The notes under the pieces are model-generated. The model was given only the letters and a program-made list of their open reading frames with translations, searched no databases and had not been told where the DNA came from. From contig OY998175.1 of the NCBI GenBank assembly GCA_963921935.1, forward strand, positions 286,100,246 through 286,164,245: 64,000 nucleotides of DNA. Direction: 5' to 3'. Origin of the DNA: Galeruca laticollis. Lineage: Eukaryota; Arthropoda; Insecta; Coleoptera; Chrysomelidae. Made by a program: the position numbers and the translations under genes. Positions 10,999-24,984 of the stretch are shown here, one piece after another. Within the stretch, counting starts at the first letter, position 1. Each line of letters starts with the position of its first letter.

Positions 10999-12292
10999 AA
11001 TCGATGGGTGACTTTGTTAATGCCCTAATTCTATTAATTTTTGAATAACTATGGATATTTGATTTTACCCTCTTAATTCGATACTCCACGTTTGACGCAC
11101 TCTACTTCAGAATAGCATCATTGTAGAGCACTCCCGATTTTCTGTATCATAGATGGGACCTTTGACGATACTTTCTCAGAAAATTGAATGAATACTTCCA
11201 TTATTTTGGTTTGTACTATTTTTTATATGAAGGCATGTTTTCTTTTAACTTAAATGCTCTCCTAATATTTGAAACATTTATCTTATCGAAAAATGGACAC
11301 CAGTCGATTTGTCGTATCAAAGAACCCTTATTCTCATAATTTCAGTATTTTTTGAGAGGAAAAATATTTTTCGTCAAATATGTAGCTGGACTATAGTAAG
11401 GAAAATATTGCATTTTTCGCAATTCTCCAAAAATATATTTTTGGCCTATCATCCCCTCGAAACATGTTCGATTAGATGAAAATTCATCTAAAATCGATGG
11501 GTGACTTTGTTAATGCCCTAATTCTAATAATTTTTGAATAACTATGGATATTTGATTTTACCCTCTTCATTCGATACTCCACGTTTGACGCACTCTACTT
11601 CAGAATCGCATCATTGTAGAGCACTCCCGATTTTTTATATCATAGATGGGACCTTTGACGATACTTTCTCAGAAAATTGAATGAATACTTCCATTATTTT
11701 GGTCTGTCCTATTTTTTATTTGAAGGCATGTTTTCTTTTAATTTAAATGCTCTCCTAATATTTGTAACATTTATCTTATCGAAAAATGGACAACACCAGT
11801 GGATTTGTCGTATCAAAGAACCCTTATTTTTATAATTTCAGTATTTTATGAGAGGAAAAATATTTTTCGTCAAATATGTAGCTGGACTATAGTAAGGAAA
11901 ATATTGCATTTTTCGCAATTCTCCAAAAATATATTTTTGGCCTATCATCCCCTCGAAACATGTTCGATTAGATGAAAATTCATCTAAAATCGATGGGTGA
12001 CTTTGTTAATGCCCTAATTCTAATAATTTTTGAATAACTATGGATATTTGATTTTACCCTCTTCATTCGATACTCCACGTTTGACGCACTCTACTTCCGA
12101 ATCGCATCATTGTAGAGCACTCCCGATTTTTGTATCATAGATGGGACCTTTGACGATACTTTCTCAGAAAATTGAATGAATACTTCCATTATTTTGGTCT
12201 GTACTATTTTTTATATGAAGGCATGTTTTCTTTTAACTTAAATGCTCTCCTTATATTTGAAACATTTATCTTATCGAAAAATGGACAACACC

Positions 12293-14737
12293 AGTCGATT
12301 TGTCGTATCAAAGAACCCTTATTCTCATAATTTCAGTATTTTTTGAGAGGAAAAATATTTTTCGTCAAATATGTAGTTGGACTATAGTAAGGAAAATATT
12401 GCATTTTTCGCAATTCTCCAAAAATATATTTTTGCCCTATCATCTCCTCGAAACATGTTCGATTAGATGAAGATTCATCTAAAATCGATGGGTGACTTTG
12501 TTAATGCCCTTATTCTATCAATTTTTGAATAACTATGGATATTTGATTTTACCCTCTTCATTCGATACACCATGTTTGACGCACTCTACTTCCGAATCGC
12601 ATCATTGTAGAGCACTCCCGATTTTTTGTATCATAGATGGGACCTTTGACGATACTTTCTCAGAAAGTTGAAAGAATACTTCCATTATTTTGGTCTGTAC
12701 TATTTTTTTTATGAAGGCATGTTTTCTTTTAACTTAAATGCTCTCCTAATATTTGAAACATTTATCTTATCGAAAAATGGACACCAGTCGATTTGTCGTA
12801 TCAAAGAACCCTTATTCTCATAATTTCAGTATTTTTTGAGAGGAAAAATATTTTTCGTCAAATATGCATTTTTCGCAATTCTCCAAAAATATATTTTTGG
12901 CCTATCATCCCCTCGAAACATGTTCGATTAGATGAATATTCATCTAAAATCGATGGGTGACTTTGTTAATGCCCTAATTCTATCAATTTATGAATAACTA
13001 TGGATATTTGATTTTACCCTCTTAATTCGATACTCCACGTTTGACGCACTCTACTTCAGAATAGCATCATTGTAGAGCACTCCCGATTTTCTGTATCATA
13101 GATGGGACCTTTGACGATACTTTCTCAGAAAATTGAATGAATACTTCCATTATTTTGGTCTGTACTATTTTTTATATGAAGGCATGTTTTCTTTTAACTT
13201 AAATGCTCTCCTAATATTTGAAACATTTATCTTATCGAAAAATGGACAACACCAGTCGATTTGTTGTATCAAAGAACCCTTATTCTTATAATTTCAGTAT
13301 TTTTTGAGAGGTGAAATATTTTTCGTCAAATATGTAGCTGGACTATAGTAAGGAAAATATTGCATTTTTCGCAATTCTCCAAAAATATATTTTTGGCCTA
13401 TCATCCCCTCGAAACATGTTCGATTAGATGAAAATTCATCTAAAATCGATGGGTGACTTTGTTAATGCCCTAATTCTATTAATTTTTGAATAACTATGGA
13501 TATTTGATTTTACCCTCTTAATTCGATACTCCACGTTTGACGCACTCTACTTCAGAATAGCATCATTGTAGAGCACTCCCGATTTTCTGTATCATAGATG
13601 GGACCTTTGACGATACTTTCTCAGAAAATTGAATGAATACTTCCATTATTTTGGTTTGTACTATTTTTTATATGAAGGCATGTTTTCTTTTAACTTAAAT
13701 GCTCTCCTAATATTTGAAACATTTATCTTATCGAAAAATGGACACCAGTCGATTTGTCGTATCAAAGAACCCTTATTCTCATAATTTCAGTATTTTTTGA
13801 GAGGAAAAATATTTTTCGTCAAATATGTAGCTGGACTATAGTAAGGAAAATATTGCATTTTTCGCAATTCTCCAAAAATATATTTTTGGCCTATCATCCC
13901 CTCGAAACATGTTCGATTAGATGAAAATTCATCTAAAATCGATGGGTGACTTTGTTAATGCCCTAATTCTAATAATTTTTGAATAACTATGGATATTTGA
14001 TTTTACCCTCTTCATTCGATACTCCACGTTTGACGCACTCTACTTCAGAATCGCATCATTGTAGAGCACTCCCGATTTTTTATATCATAGATGGGACCTT
14101 TGACGATACTTTCTCAGAAAATTGAATGAATACTTCCATTATTTTGGTCTGTCCTATTTTTTATTTGAAGGCATGTTTTCTTTTAATTTAAATGCTCTCC
14201 TAATATTTGTAACATTTATCTTATCGAAAAATGGACAACACCAGTGGATTTGTCGTATCAAAGAACCCTTATTTTTATAATTTCAGTATTTTATGAGAGG
14301 AAAAATATTTTTCGTCAAATATGTAGCTGGACTATAGTAAGGAAAATATTGCATTTTTCGCAATTCTCCAAAAATATATTTTTGGCCTATCATCCCCTCG
14401 AAACATGTTCGATTAGATGAAAATTCATCTAAAATCGATGGGTGACTTTGTTAATGCCCTAATTCTAATAATTTTTGAATAACTATGGATATTTGATTTT
14501 ACCCTCTTCATTCGATACTCCACGTTTGACGCACTCTACTTCCGAATCGCATCATTGTAGAGCACTCCCGATTTTTGTATCATAGATGGGACCTTTGACG
14601 ATACTTTCTCAGAAAATTGAATGAATACTTCCATTATTTTGGTCTGTACTATTTTTTATATGAAGGCATGTTTTCTTTTAACTTAAATGCTCTCCTTATA
14701 TTTGAAACATTTATCTTATCGAAAAATGGACAACACC
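12293..14737 (+). repeat. Five-monomer higher-order unit, second copy (2,445-bp period)
   Basis: Landmarks 12636, 13101, 13597, 14090 and 14585 each lie 2,445 bp after their partners. GATGAAGATTC recurs at 12,466 and GGATTTG at 14,246. Small differences, such as TTTTGGTCTG here against TTTTGGTTTG in the first copy, show some divergence. Similarity shifts after about 14,765, where CTTATAATTTC replaces the expected CTCATAATTTC. Confidence 0.88.
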
Positions 14738-15840
14738 AGTCGATTTGTCGTATCAAAGAACCCTTATTCTTATAATTTCAGTATTTTTTGAGAGGAAAAA
14801 TATTTTTCGTCAAATATGCATTTTTCGCAATTCTCCAAAAATATATTTTTGGCCTATCATCCCCTCGAAACATGTTCGATTAGATGAAAATTCATATAAA
14901 ATCGATGGGTGACTTTGTTAATGTCCTAATTCTATCAATTTTTGAATAACTATGGATATTTGATTTTACCCTCTTCATTCGATACTCCACGTTTGACGCA
15001 CTCTACTTTTGAATCGCATCATTGTAGAGCACTCCCGATTTTTGTATCATAGATGGGACCTTTGACGATACTTTCTCAGAAAATTGAATGAATACTTCCA
15101 TTATTTTGGTCTGTACTATTTTTTATATGAAGGCATGTTTTCTTTTAACTTAAATGCTCTCCTAATATTTGAAACATTTATCTTATCGAAAAATGGACAA
15201 CACCAGTCGATTTGTCGTATCAAAGAACCCTTATTCTTATAATTTCAGTATTTTTTGAGAGGAAAAATATTTTTCGTCAAATATGCATTTTTCGCAATTC
15301 TCCAAAAATATATTTTTGGCCTATCATCCCCTCGAAACATGTTCGATTAGATGAATATTCATCTAAAATCGATGGGTGACTTTGTTATTGCCCTAATTCT
15401 ATCAATTTATGAATAACTATGGATATTTGATTTTACCCTCTTAATTCGATACTCCACGTTTGACGCACTCTACTTCAGAATAGCATCATTGTAGAGCACT
15501 CCCGATTTTCTGTATCATAGATGGGACCTTTGACGATACTTTCTAAGAAAATTGAATGAATACTTCCATTATTTTGGTCTGTACTATTTTTTATATGAAG
15601 GCATGTTTTCTTTTAACTTAAATGCTCTCCTAATATTTGAAACATTTATCTTATCGAAAAATGGACAACACCAGTCGATTTGTTGTATCAAAGAACCCTT
15701 ATTCTTATAATTTCAGTATTTTTTGAGAGGTAAAATATTTTTTGTCAAATATGTAGCTGGACTATAGTAAGGAAAATATTGCATTTTTCGCAATTCTCCA
15801 AAAATATATTTTTGGCCTATCATCCCCTCGAAACATGTTC
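14738..15840 (+). repeat. Satellite sub-block (landmarks 15052, 15520)
   Basis: Two short-linker monomers are spaced 467 and 468 bp. They resemble the 8,541 and 9,009 monomers, and one has CTACTTTTGAATC near 15,005. The second contains a perfect 20-bp palindrome with GATGAATATTCATC near 15,351. Confidence 0.8.
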
Positions 15841-18800
15841 GATTAGATGAAAATTCATCTAAAATCGATGGGTGACTTTGTTAATGTCCTAATTCTATCA
15901 ATTTTTGAATAACTATGGATATTTGATTTTACCCTCTTCATTCGCTACTCCACGTTTGACGCACTCTACTTCCGAATCGCATCATTGTTGAGCACTCCCG
16001 ATTTTTTGTATCATAAATGGGACCTTTGACGATACTTTCTCAGAAAATTGAATGATTACTTCTATTATTTTGGTCTGTACTATTTTTTATATGAAGGCAT
16101 GTTTTCTTTTAACTTAAATGCTCTCCTAATATTTGAAACATTTATCTTATCAAAAAATGGTAAACACCAGTCGATTTGTCGTATCAAAGAACCCTTATTC
16201 TTATAATTTCAGTATTTTTTGAGAGGAAAAATATTTTTCATCAAATATGTAAGGAAAATATTGCATTTTTCGCAATTCTCCAAAAATATATTTTTGGCCT
16301 ATCATCCCCTCAAAACATGTTCGATTAGATGAAAATTCATCTAAAATCGATGGGTGACTTTGTTAATGTCCTAATTCTATCAATTTTTGAATAACTATGG
16401 ATATTTGATTTTACCCTCTTCATTCGATACTCCACGTTTGACGCACTCTACTTCCGAATCGCATCATTGTTGAGTACTCCCGATTTTTTGTATCATAAAT
16501 GGGACCTTTGACGATACTTTCTCAGAAAATTGAATGATTACTTCTATTATTTTGGTCTGTACTATTTTTTATATGAAGGCATGTTTTCTTTTAACTTAAA
16601 TGCTCTCCTAATATTTGAAACATTTATCTTATCGAAAAATGGACACCAGTCGATTTGTCGTATCAAAGAACCCTTATTCTTATAATTTCAGTATTTTTTG
16701 AGAGGAAAAATATTTTTCATCAAATATGTAGCTGGACAGTAAGGAAAATATTGCATTTTTCGCAATTCTCCAAAAATATATCTTTGGCCTATCATCCCCT
16801 CGAAACATGTTAGATTAGATGAAAATTCATCTAAAATCGATGGGTGACTTTGTTAATGTCCTAATTCTATCAATTTTTGAATAACTATGGATATTTGATT
16901 TTACCCTCTTCATTCGATACTCCACGTTTGACGCACTATACTTCCGAATCGCATCATTGTAGAGCACTCCCGATTTTTTGTATTATAGATGGGACCTTTG
17001 ACGATACTTTCTCTGAAAATTGAATGAATACTTCCATTTTTTGGTCTGTACTATTTTTTATATGAAGGCATGTTTTCTTTTAACTCAAATGCTCTCCTAA
17101 TATTTGAAACATTTATCTTATCGAGAAATGGACACCAGTCGATTTGTCGTATCAAAGAACCCTTATTCTTATAATTTCAGTATTTTTCGAGAGGAAAAAT
17201 ATTTCTCGTCAAATATGTAGCTGGACTATATATAGTAAGGAAAATATTGCATTTTTCGCAATTCTCCAAAAATATATCTTTGGCCTATCATGCCCTCGAA
17301 ACATGTTAGATCAGATGAAAATTCATCTAAAATCGATGGGTGACTTTGTTAATGCCCTAATTCTATCAATTTTTGAATAACTATGGATATTTGATTTTAC
17401 CCTCTTCATTCGATACTCCACGTTTGACGCACTCTACTTCCGAATCGCATCATTGTAGAGCACTCCCGATTTTTTGTATCATAGATGGGACCTTTGACGA
17501 TACTTTCTCAGAAAATTGAATGATTACTTCCATTATTTTGGTCTGTACTATTTTTTATATGAAGGCATGTTTTCTTTTAACTTAAATGCTCTCCTAATAT
17601 TTGAAACATTTATCTTATCGAAAAATTGACACCTGTCGATTTGTCGTATCAAAGAACCCTTATTCTTATAATTTCAGTATTTTTCGAGAGGAAAAATATT
17701 GCTCTTCAAATATGTAGCTGGACTATAGTAAGGAAAATATTGCATTTTTCGCAATTCTCCAAAAATATATTTTTGGCCTATCATCCCCTCGAAACATGTT
17801 CGATTAGATGAAAATTCATCTAAAATCGATGGGTGACTTTGTTAATGCCCTAAATCTATCAATTTTTGAATAACTATGGATATTTGATTTTACCCTCTTC
17901 ATTCGATACTCCACGTTTGACGCACTCTACTTCCGAATCGCATCATTGTAGAGCACTCCCGATTTTTTGTATCATAGATGGGACCTTTGACGATACTTTC
18001 TCAGAAAATTGAATGATTACTTCCATTATTTTGGTCTGTACTATTTTTTATATGAAGGCATGTTTTCTTTTAACTTAAATGCACTCCTAATATTTGAAAC
18101 ATTTATCTTATCGAAAAATGGACAACACCAGTCGATTTGTCGTATCAAAGAACCCTTATTCTTATAATTTCAGTATTTTTCGAGAGGAAAAATATTTCTC
18201 GTCAAATATGTAGCTGGACTATATATAGTAAGGAAAATATTGCATTTTTCGCAATTCTCCAAAAATATATCTTTGGCCTATCATGCCCTCGAAACATGTT
18301 AGATCAGATGAAAATTCATCTAAAATCGATTGGTGACTTTGTTATTGCCCTAATTCTATCAATTTATGAATAACTATGGATATTTGATTTTACCCTCTTA
18401 ATTCGATACTCCACGTTTGACGCACTCTACTTAAGAATAGCATCATTGTAGAGCACTCCCGATTTTTTGTATCATAGATGGGACCTTTGACGATACTTTC
18501 TCAAAAAATTGAATGAATACTTCCATTATTTTGGTCTGTACTATTTTTTATATGAAGGCATGTTTTCTTTTAACTTAAATGCTCTCCTAATATTTGAAAC
18601 ATTCATCTTATCGAAAAATGGACACCAGTCGATTTGTCGTATCAAAGAACCCTTATTCTCATAATTTCAGTATTTTTTGAGAGGAAAAATATTTTTCGTC
18701 AAATATGTAGTTGGACTATAGTAAGGAAAATATTGCATTTTTCGCAATTCTCCAAAAATATATTTTTGCCCTATCATCTCCTCGAAACATGTTCGATTAG

Positions 18801-19690
18801 ATGAAAATTCATCTAAAATCGATGGGTGACTTTGTTAATGCCCTAATTCTATTAATTTTTGAATAACTATGGATATTTGATTTTACCCTCTTCATTCGAT
18901 ACTCCACGTTTGACGCACTCTACTTCAGAATCGCATCATTGTAGAGCACTCCCGATTTTTTGTATCATAGATGGGACCTTTGACGATACTTTCTCAGAAA
19001 ATTGAATGAATACTTCCATTATTTTGGTCTGTACTATTTTTTATTTGAAGGCATGTTTTCTTTTAATTTAAATGCTCTCCTAATATTTGTAACATTTATC
19101 TTATCGAAAAATGGACAACACCAGTCGATTTGTCGTATCAAACAACCCTTATTTTTATAATTTCAGTATTTTATGAGAGGAAAAATATTTTTCGTCAAAT
19201 ATGTAGCTGGACTATAGTAAGGAAAATATTGCATTTTTCGCAATTCTCCAATAATATATTTTTGGCCTATCATCCCCTCGAAACATGTTCGATTAGATGA
19301 AAATTCATCTAAAATCGATGGGTGACTTTGTTAATGTCCCAATTCTATCAATTTTTGAATAACTATGGATATTTGATTTTACCCTCTTCATTCGCTACTC
19401 CACGTTTGACGCACTCTACTTCCGAATAGCATCATTGTAGAGCACTCCCGATTTTCTGTATCATAGATGGGACCTTTGACGATACTTTCTCAGAAAATTG
19501 AATGAATACTTCCATTATTTTGGTCTGTACTATTTTTTATATGAAGGCATGTTTTCTTTTAACTTAAATGCTCTCCTAATATTTGAAACATTTATCTTAT
19601 CGAAAAATGGACAACACCAGTCGATTTGTTTTATCAAAGAACCCTTATTCTTATAATTTCAGTATTTTTTGAGAGGTAAAATATTTTTTG
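15841..19690 (+). repeat. Eight-monomer block, leftmost copy (3.9-kb family)
   Basis: Landmarks are 16016, 16498, 16988, 17484, 17977, 18477, 18970 and 19466. The first three recur at 19950, 20432 and 20922 (offset 3,934). Markers include GGTAAACACCAG (TAAACACC at 16,161), CATAAATGGG, the 14-bp linker deletion CAAATATGTAAGG, and TATTATAGATGGG at 16,981. The 17,484-18,477 part carries TTTCGAGAGGAAAAATATT and GCCCTCGAAAC. Its 3' end is a mosaic compared with the later copies. Confidence 0.82.
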
Positions 19691-21070
19691 TCAAATATGT
19701 AGCTGGAAAATATTGCATTTTTCGCAATTCTCCAAAAATATATTTTTGGCCTATCATCCCCTCGAAACATGTTCGATTAGATGAAAATTCATCTAAAATC
19801 GATGGGTGACTTTGTTAATGTCCTAATTCTATCAATTTTTGAATAACTATGGATATTTGATTTTACCCTCTTCATTCGCTACTCCACGTTTGACGCACTC
19901 TACTTCCGAATCGCATCATTGTTGAGCACTCCCGATTTTTTGTATCATAAATGGGACCTTTGACGATACTTTCTCAGAAAATTGAATGATTACTTCTATT
20001 ATTTTGGTCTGTACTATTTTTTATATGAAGGCATGTTTTCTTTTAACTTAAATGCTCTCCTAATATTTGAAACATTTATCTTATCAAAAAATGGTAAACA
20101 CCAGTCGATTTGTCGTATCAAAGAACCCTTATTCTTATAATTTCAGTATTTTTTGAGAGGAAAAATATTTTTCATCAAATATGTAAGGAAAATATTGCAT
20201 TTTTCGCAATTCTCCAAAAATATATTTTTGGCCTATCATCCCCTCAAAACATGTTCGATTAGATGAAAATTCATCTAAAATCGATGGGTGACTTTGTTAA
20301 TGTCCTAATTCTATCAATTTTTGAATAACTATGGATATTTGATTTTACCCTCTTCATTCGATACTCCACGTTTGACGCACTCTACTTCCGAATCGCATCA
20401 TTGTTGAGTACTCCCGATTTTTTGTATCATAAATGGGACCTTTGACGATACTTTCTCAGAAAATTGAATGATTACTTCTATTATTTTGGTCTGTACTATT
20501 TTTTATATGAAGGCATGTTTTCTTTTAACTTAAATGCTCTCCTAATATTTGAAACATTTATCTTATCGAAAAATGGACACCAGTGGATTTGTCGTATCAA
20601 AGAACCCTTATTCTTATAATTTCAGTATTTTTTGAGAGGAAAAATATTTTTCATCAAATATGTAGCTGGACAGTAAGGAAAATATTGCATTTTTCGCAAT
20701 TCTCCAAAAATATATCTTTGGCCTATCATCCCCTCGAAACATGTTAGATTAGATGAAAATTCATCTAAAATCGATGGGTGACTTTGTTAATGTCCTAATT
20801 CTATCAATTTTTGAATAACTATGGATATTTGATTTTACCCTCTTCATTCGATACTCCACGTTTGACGCACTATACTTCCGAATCGCATCATTGTAGAGCA
20901 CTCCCGATTTTTTGTATTATAGATGGGACCTTTGACGATACTTTCTCTGAAAATTGAACGAATACTTCCATTTTTTGGTCTGTACTATTTTTTATATGAA
21001 GGCATGTTTTCTTTTAACTCAAATGCTCTCCTAATATTTGAAACATTTATCTTATCGAAAAATGGACACC
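19691..21070 (+). repeat. Partial copy of the 3.9-kb block (landmarks 19950, 20432, 20922)
   Basis: Spacings 482 and 490 match 16016-16988 (offset 3,934) and 22406-23378 (offset 2,456). The linker near 19,701 reads GTAGCTGGAAAATATTGC, a further short deletion not seen in the other copies. At about 21,070 the sequence switches to a monomer type with CTCATAATTTC. The partner at 17,144 continues as CTTATAATTTC, so a recombination breakpoint lies here. Confidence 0.8.
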
Positions 21071-24000
21071 AGTCGATTTGTCGTATCAAAGAACCCTTAT
21101 TCTCATAATTTCAGTATTTTTTGAGAGGAAAAATATTTTTCGTCAAATATGTAGTTGGACTATAGTAAGGAAAATATTGCATTTTTCGCAATTCTCCAAA
21201 AATATATTTTTGCCCTATCATCTCCTCGAAACATGTTCGATTAGATGAAAATTCATCTAAAATCGATGGGTGACTTTGTTAATGCCCTAATTCTATTAAT
21301 TTTTGAATAACTATGGATATTTGATTTTACCCTCTTCATTCGATACTCCACGTTTGACGCACTCTACTTCAGAATCGCATCATTGTAGAGCACTCCCGAT
21401 TTTTTGTATCATAGATGGGACCTTTGACGATACTTTCTCAGAAAATTGAATGAATACTTCCATTATTTTGGTCTGTACTATTTTTTATTTGAAGGCATGT
21501 TTTCTTTTAATTTAAATGCTCTCCTAATATTTGTAACATTTATCTTATCGAAAAATGGACAACACCAGTCGATTTGTCGTATCAAACAACCCTTATTTTT
21601 ATAATTTCAGTATTTTATGAGAGGAAAAATATTTTTCGTCAAATATGTAGCTGGACTATAGTAAGGAAAATATTGCATTTTTCGCAATTCTCCAATAATA
21701 TATTTTTGGCCTATCATCCCCTCGAAACATGTTCGATTAGATGAAAATTCATCTAAAATCGATGGGTGACTTTGTTAATGTCCTAATTCTATCAATTTTT
21801 GAATAACTATGGATATTTGATTTTACCCTCTTCATTCGCTACTCCACGTTTGACGCACTCTACTTCCGAATAGCATCATTGTAGAGCACTCCCGATTTTC
21901 TGTATCATAGATGGGACCTTTGACGATACTTTCTCAGAAAATTGAATGAATACTTCCATTATTTTGGTCTGTACTATTTTTTATATGAAGGCATGTTTTC
22001 TTTTAACTTAAATGCTCTCCTAATATTTGAAACATTTATCTTATCGAAAAATGGACAACACCAGTCGATTTGTTGTATCAAAGAACCCTTATTCTTATAA
22101 TTTCAGTATTTTTTGAGAGGTAAAATATTTTTTGTCAAATATGTAGCTGGACTATAGTAAGGAAAATATTGCATTTTTCGCAATTCTCCAAAAATATATT
22201 TTTGGCCTATCATCCCCTCGAAACATGTTCGATTAGATGAAAATTCATCTAAAATCGATGGGTGACTTTGTTAATGTCCTAATTCTATCAATTTTTGAAT
22301 AACTATGGATATTTGATTTTACCCTCTTCATTCGCTACTCCACGTTTGACGCACTCTACTTCCGAATCGCATCATTGTTGAGCACTCCCGATTTTTTGTA
22401 TCATAAATGGGACCTTTGACGATACTTTCTCAGAAAATTGAATGATTACTTCTATTATTTTGGTCTGTACTATTTTTTATATGAAGGCATGTTTTCTTTT
22501 AACTTAAATGCTCTCCTAATATTTGAAACATTTATCTTATCAAAAAATGGTAAACACCAGTCGATTTGTCGTATCAAAGAACCCTTATTCTTATAATTTC
22601 AGTATTTTTTGAGAGGAAAAATATTTTTCATCAAATATGTAAGGAAAATATTGCATTTTTCGCAATTCTCCAAAAATATATTTTTGGCCTATCATCCCCT
22701 CAAAACATGTTCGATTAGATGAAAATTCATCTAAAATCGATGGGTGACTTTGTTAATGTCTTAATTCTATCAATTTTTGAATAACTATGGATATTTGATT
22801 TTACCCTCTTCATTCGATACTCCACGTTTGACGCACTCTACTTCCGAATCGCATCATTGTTGAGTACTCCCGATTTTTTGTATCATAAATGGGACCTTTG
22901 ACGATACTTTCTCAGAAAATTGAATGATTACTTCTATTATTTTGGTCTGTACTATTTTTTATATGAAGGCATGTTTTCTTTTAACTTAAATGCTCTCCTA
23001 ATATTTGAAACATTTATCTTATCGAAAAATGGACACCAGTCGATTTGTCGTATCAAAGAACCCTTATTCTTATAATTTCAGTATTTTTTGAGAGGAAAAA
23101 TATTTTTCATCAAATATGTAGCTGGACAGTAAGGAAAATATTGCATTTTTCGCAATTCTCCAAAAATATATCTTTGGCCTATCATCCCCTCGAAACATGT
23201 TAGATTAGATGAAAATTCATCTAAAATCGATGGGTGACTTTGTTAATGTCCTAATTCTATCAATTTTTGAATAACTATGGATATTTGATTTTACCCTCTT
23301 CATTCGATACTCCACGTTTGACGCACTATACTTCCGAATCGCATCATTGTAGAGCACTCCCGATTTTTTGTATTATAGATGGGACCTTTGACGATACTTT
23401 CTCTGAAAATTGAATGAATACTTCCATTTTTTGGTCTGTACTATTTTTTATATGAAGGCATGTTTTCTTTTAACTCAAATGCTCTCCTAATATTTGAAAC
23501 ATTTATCTTATCGAAAAATGGACACCAGTCGATTTGTCGTATCAAAGAACCCTTATTCTTATAATTTCAGTATTTTTCGAGAGGAAAAATATTTCTCGTC
23601 AAATATGTAGCTGGACTATATATAGTAAGGAAAATATTGCATTTTTCGCAATTCTCCAAAAATATATCTTTGGCCTATCATGCCCTCGAAACATGTTAGA
23701 TCAGATGAAAATTCATCTAAAATCGATGGGTGACTTTGTTAATGCCCTAATTCTATCAATTTTTGAATAACTATGGATATTTGATTTTACCCTCTTCATT
23801 CTTTACTCCACGTTTGACGCACTCTACTTCCGAATCGCATCATTGTAGAGCACTCCCGATTTTTTGTATCATAGATGGGACCTTTGACGATACTTTCTCA
23901 GAAAATTGAATGATTACTTCCATTATTTTGGTCTGTACTATTTTTTATATGAAGGCATGTTTTCTTTTAACTTAAATGCTCTCCTAATATTTGAAACATT

Positions 24001-24984
24001 TATCTTATCGAAAAATGGACACCTGTCGATTTGTCGTATCAAAGAACCCTTATTCTTATAATTTCAGTATTTTTCGAGAGGAAAAATATTGCTCTTCAAA
24101 TATGTAGCTGGACTATAGTAAGGAAAATATTGCATTTTTCGCAATTCTCCAAAAATATATTTTTGGCCTATCATCCCCTCGAAACATGTTCGATTAGATG
24201 AAAATTCATCTAAAATCGATGGGTGACTTTGTTAATGCCCTAAATCTATCAATTTTTGAATAACTATGGATATTTGATTTTACCCTCTTCATTCGATACT
24301 CCACGTTTGACGCACTCTACTTCCGAATCGCATCATTGTAGAGCACTCCCGATTTTTTGTATCATAGATGGGACCTTTGACGATACTTTCTCAGAAAATT
24401 GAATGATTACTTCCATTATTTTGGTCTGTACTATTTTTTATATGAAGGCATGTTTTCTTTTAACTTAAATGCACTCCTAATATTTGAAACATTTATCTTA
24501 TCGAAAAATGGACAACACCAGTCGATTTGTCGTATCAAAGAACCCTTATTCTTATAATTTCAGTATTTTTTGAGAGGAAAAATATTTTTCGTCAAATATG
24601 CATTTTTCGCAATTCTCCAAAAATATATTTTTGGCCTATCATCCCCTAGAAACATGTTCGATTAGATGAAAATTCATCTAAAATCGATTGGTGACTTTGT
24701 TATTGCCCTAATTCTATCAATTTATGAATAACTATGGATATTTGATTTTACCCTCTTAATTCGATACTCCACGTTTGACGCACTCTACTTAAGAATAGCA
24801 TCATTGTAGAGCACTCCCGATTTTTTGTATCATAGATGGGACCTTTGACGATACTTTCTCAAAAAATTGAATGAATACTTCCATTATTTTGGTCTGTACT
24901 ATTTTTTATATGAAGGCATGTTTTCTTTTAACTTAAATGCTCTCCTAATATTTGAAACATTCATCTTATCGAAAAATGGACACC
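21071..24984 (+). repeat. Eight-monomer higher-order unit, first copy (3,914-bp period)
   Basis: Landmarks are 21414, 21910, 22406, 22888, 23378, 23874, 24367 and 24835. The first six recur exactly 3,914 bp later. Internal order includes the TTTATTTGAAGG monomer, the CTGTATC monomer, the CATAAATGGG monomers with 482-bp spacing, the TATTATAGATGGG monomer and the TTTCGAGAGG monomer. One private change is CATTCTTTACTCC near 23,798. Confidence 0.87.

Larger units (their letters stand above)
10656..11151 (+). repeat. Representative full-length satellite monomer (496 bp)
   Basis: This is one phase-defined unit, from landmark GATGGG to the next. In order it holds a segment with TTTTGGTCTGTACT, the A+T-rich stretch with AAATGCTCTCC, and the triplet-variable site GGACAACACCAGTCG (GGACACCAGTCG in the 3-bp-shorter class). 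Next come TAATTTCAGTATTTTTTGAGAGG, described here only as a landmark region, and the 28-bp linker at 10,889-10,916 that is absent from the 468-bp class. After these lie the 18-bp palindrome at 10,934-10,951, the inverted repeat at 10,979-10,998, and TTTGACGCACTCTACTT before the next landmark. The phase is arbitrary, because a tandem array has no natural start. Confidence 0.95.
9848..12292 (+). repeat. Five-monomer higher-order unit, first copy (2,445-bp period)
   Basis: Landmarks are 10191, 10656, 11152, 11645 and 12140, with spacings 465, 496, 493 and 495. Rare markers shared with the next copy are GATGAAGATTC (10,021), ACACCATGTTTGACG (near 10,123) and CCAGTGGATTTG (GGATTTG at 11,801), each recurring 2,445 bp later. 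The left boundary is near the GGACACCAGTCG site at 9,841, where the partner has the 3-bp-longer form. Confidence 0.88.

Noticed and set aside
17144..17380. Recurrent 78-residue open frame in the satellite (also at 18137, 23534 and 27448)
   Set aside because: It appears only in copies of one higher-order unit, is broken by stops in most other monomers, and shows no domain, signal or codon pattern. The repeats are copies of DNA, not evidence of selection on protein.
20923..21108. Open frames of 61-66 residues in satellite monomers (here, 17,626 and 40,988)
   Set aside because: These are chance gaps between stop codons created by single-base indels in the T-run. They are not conserved between monomers.
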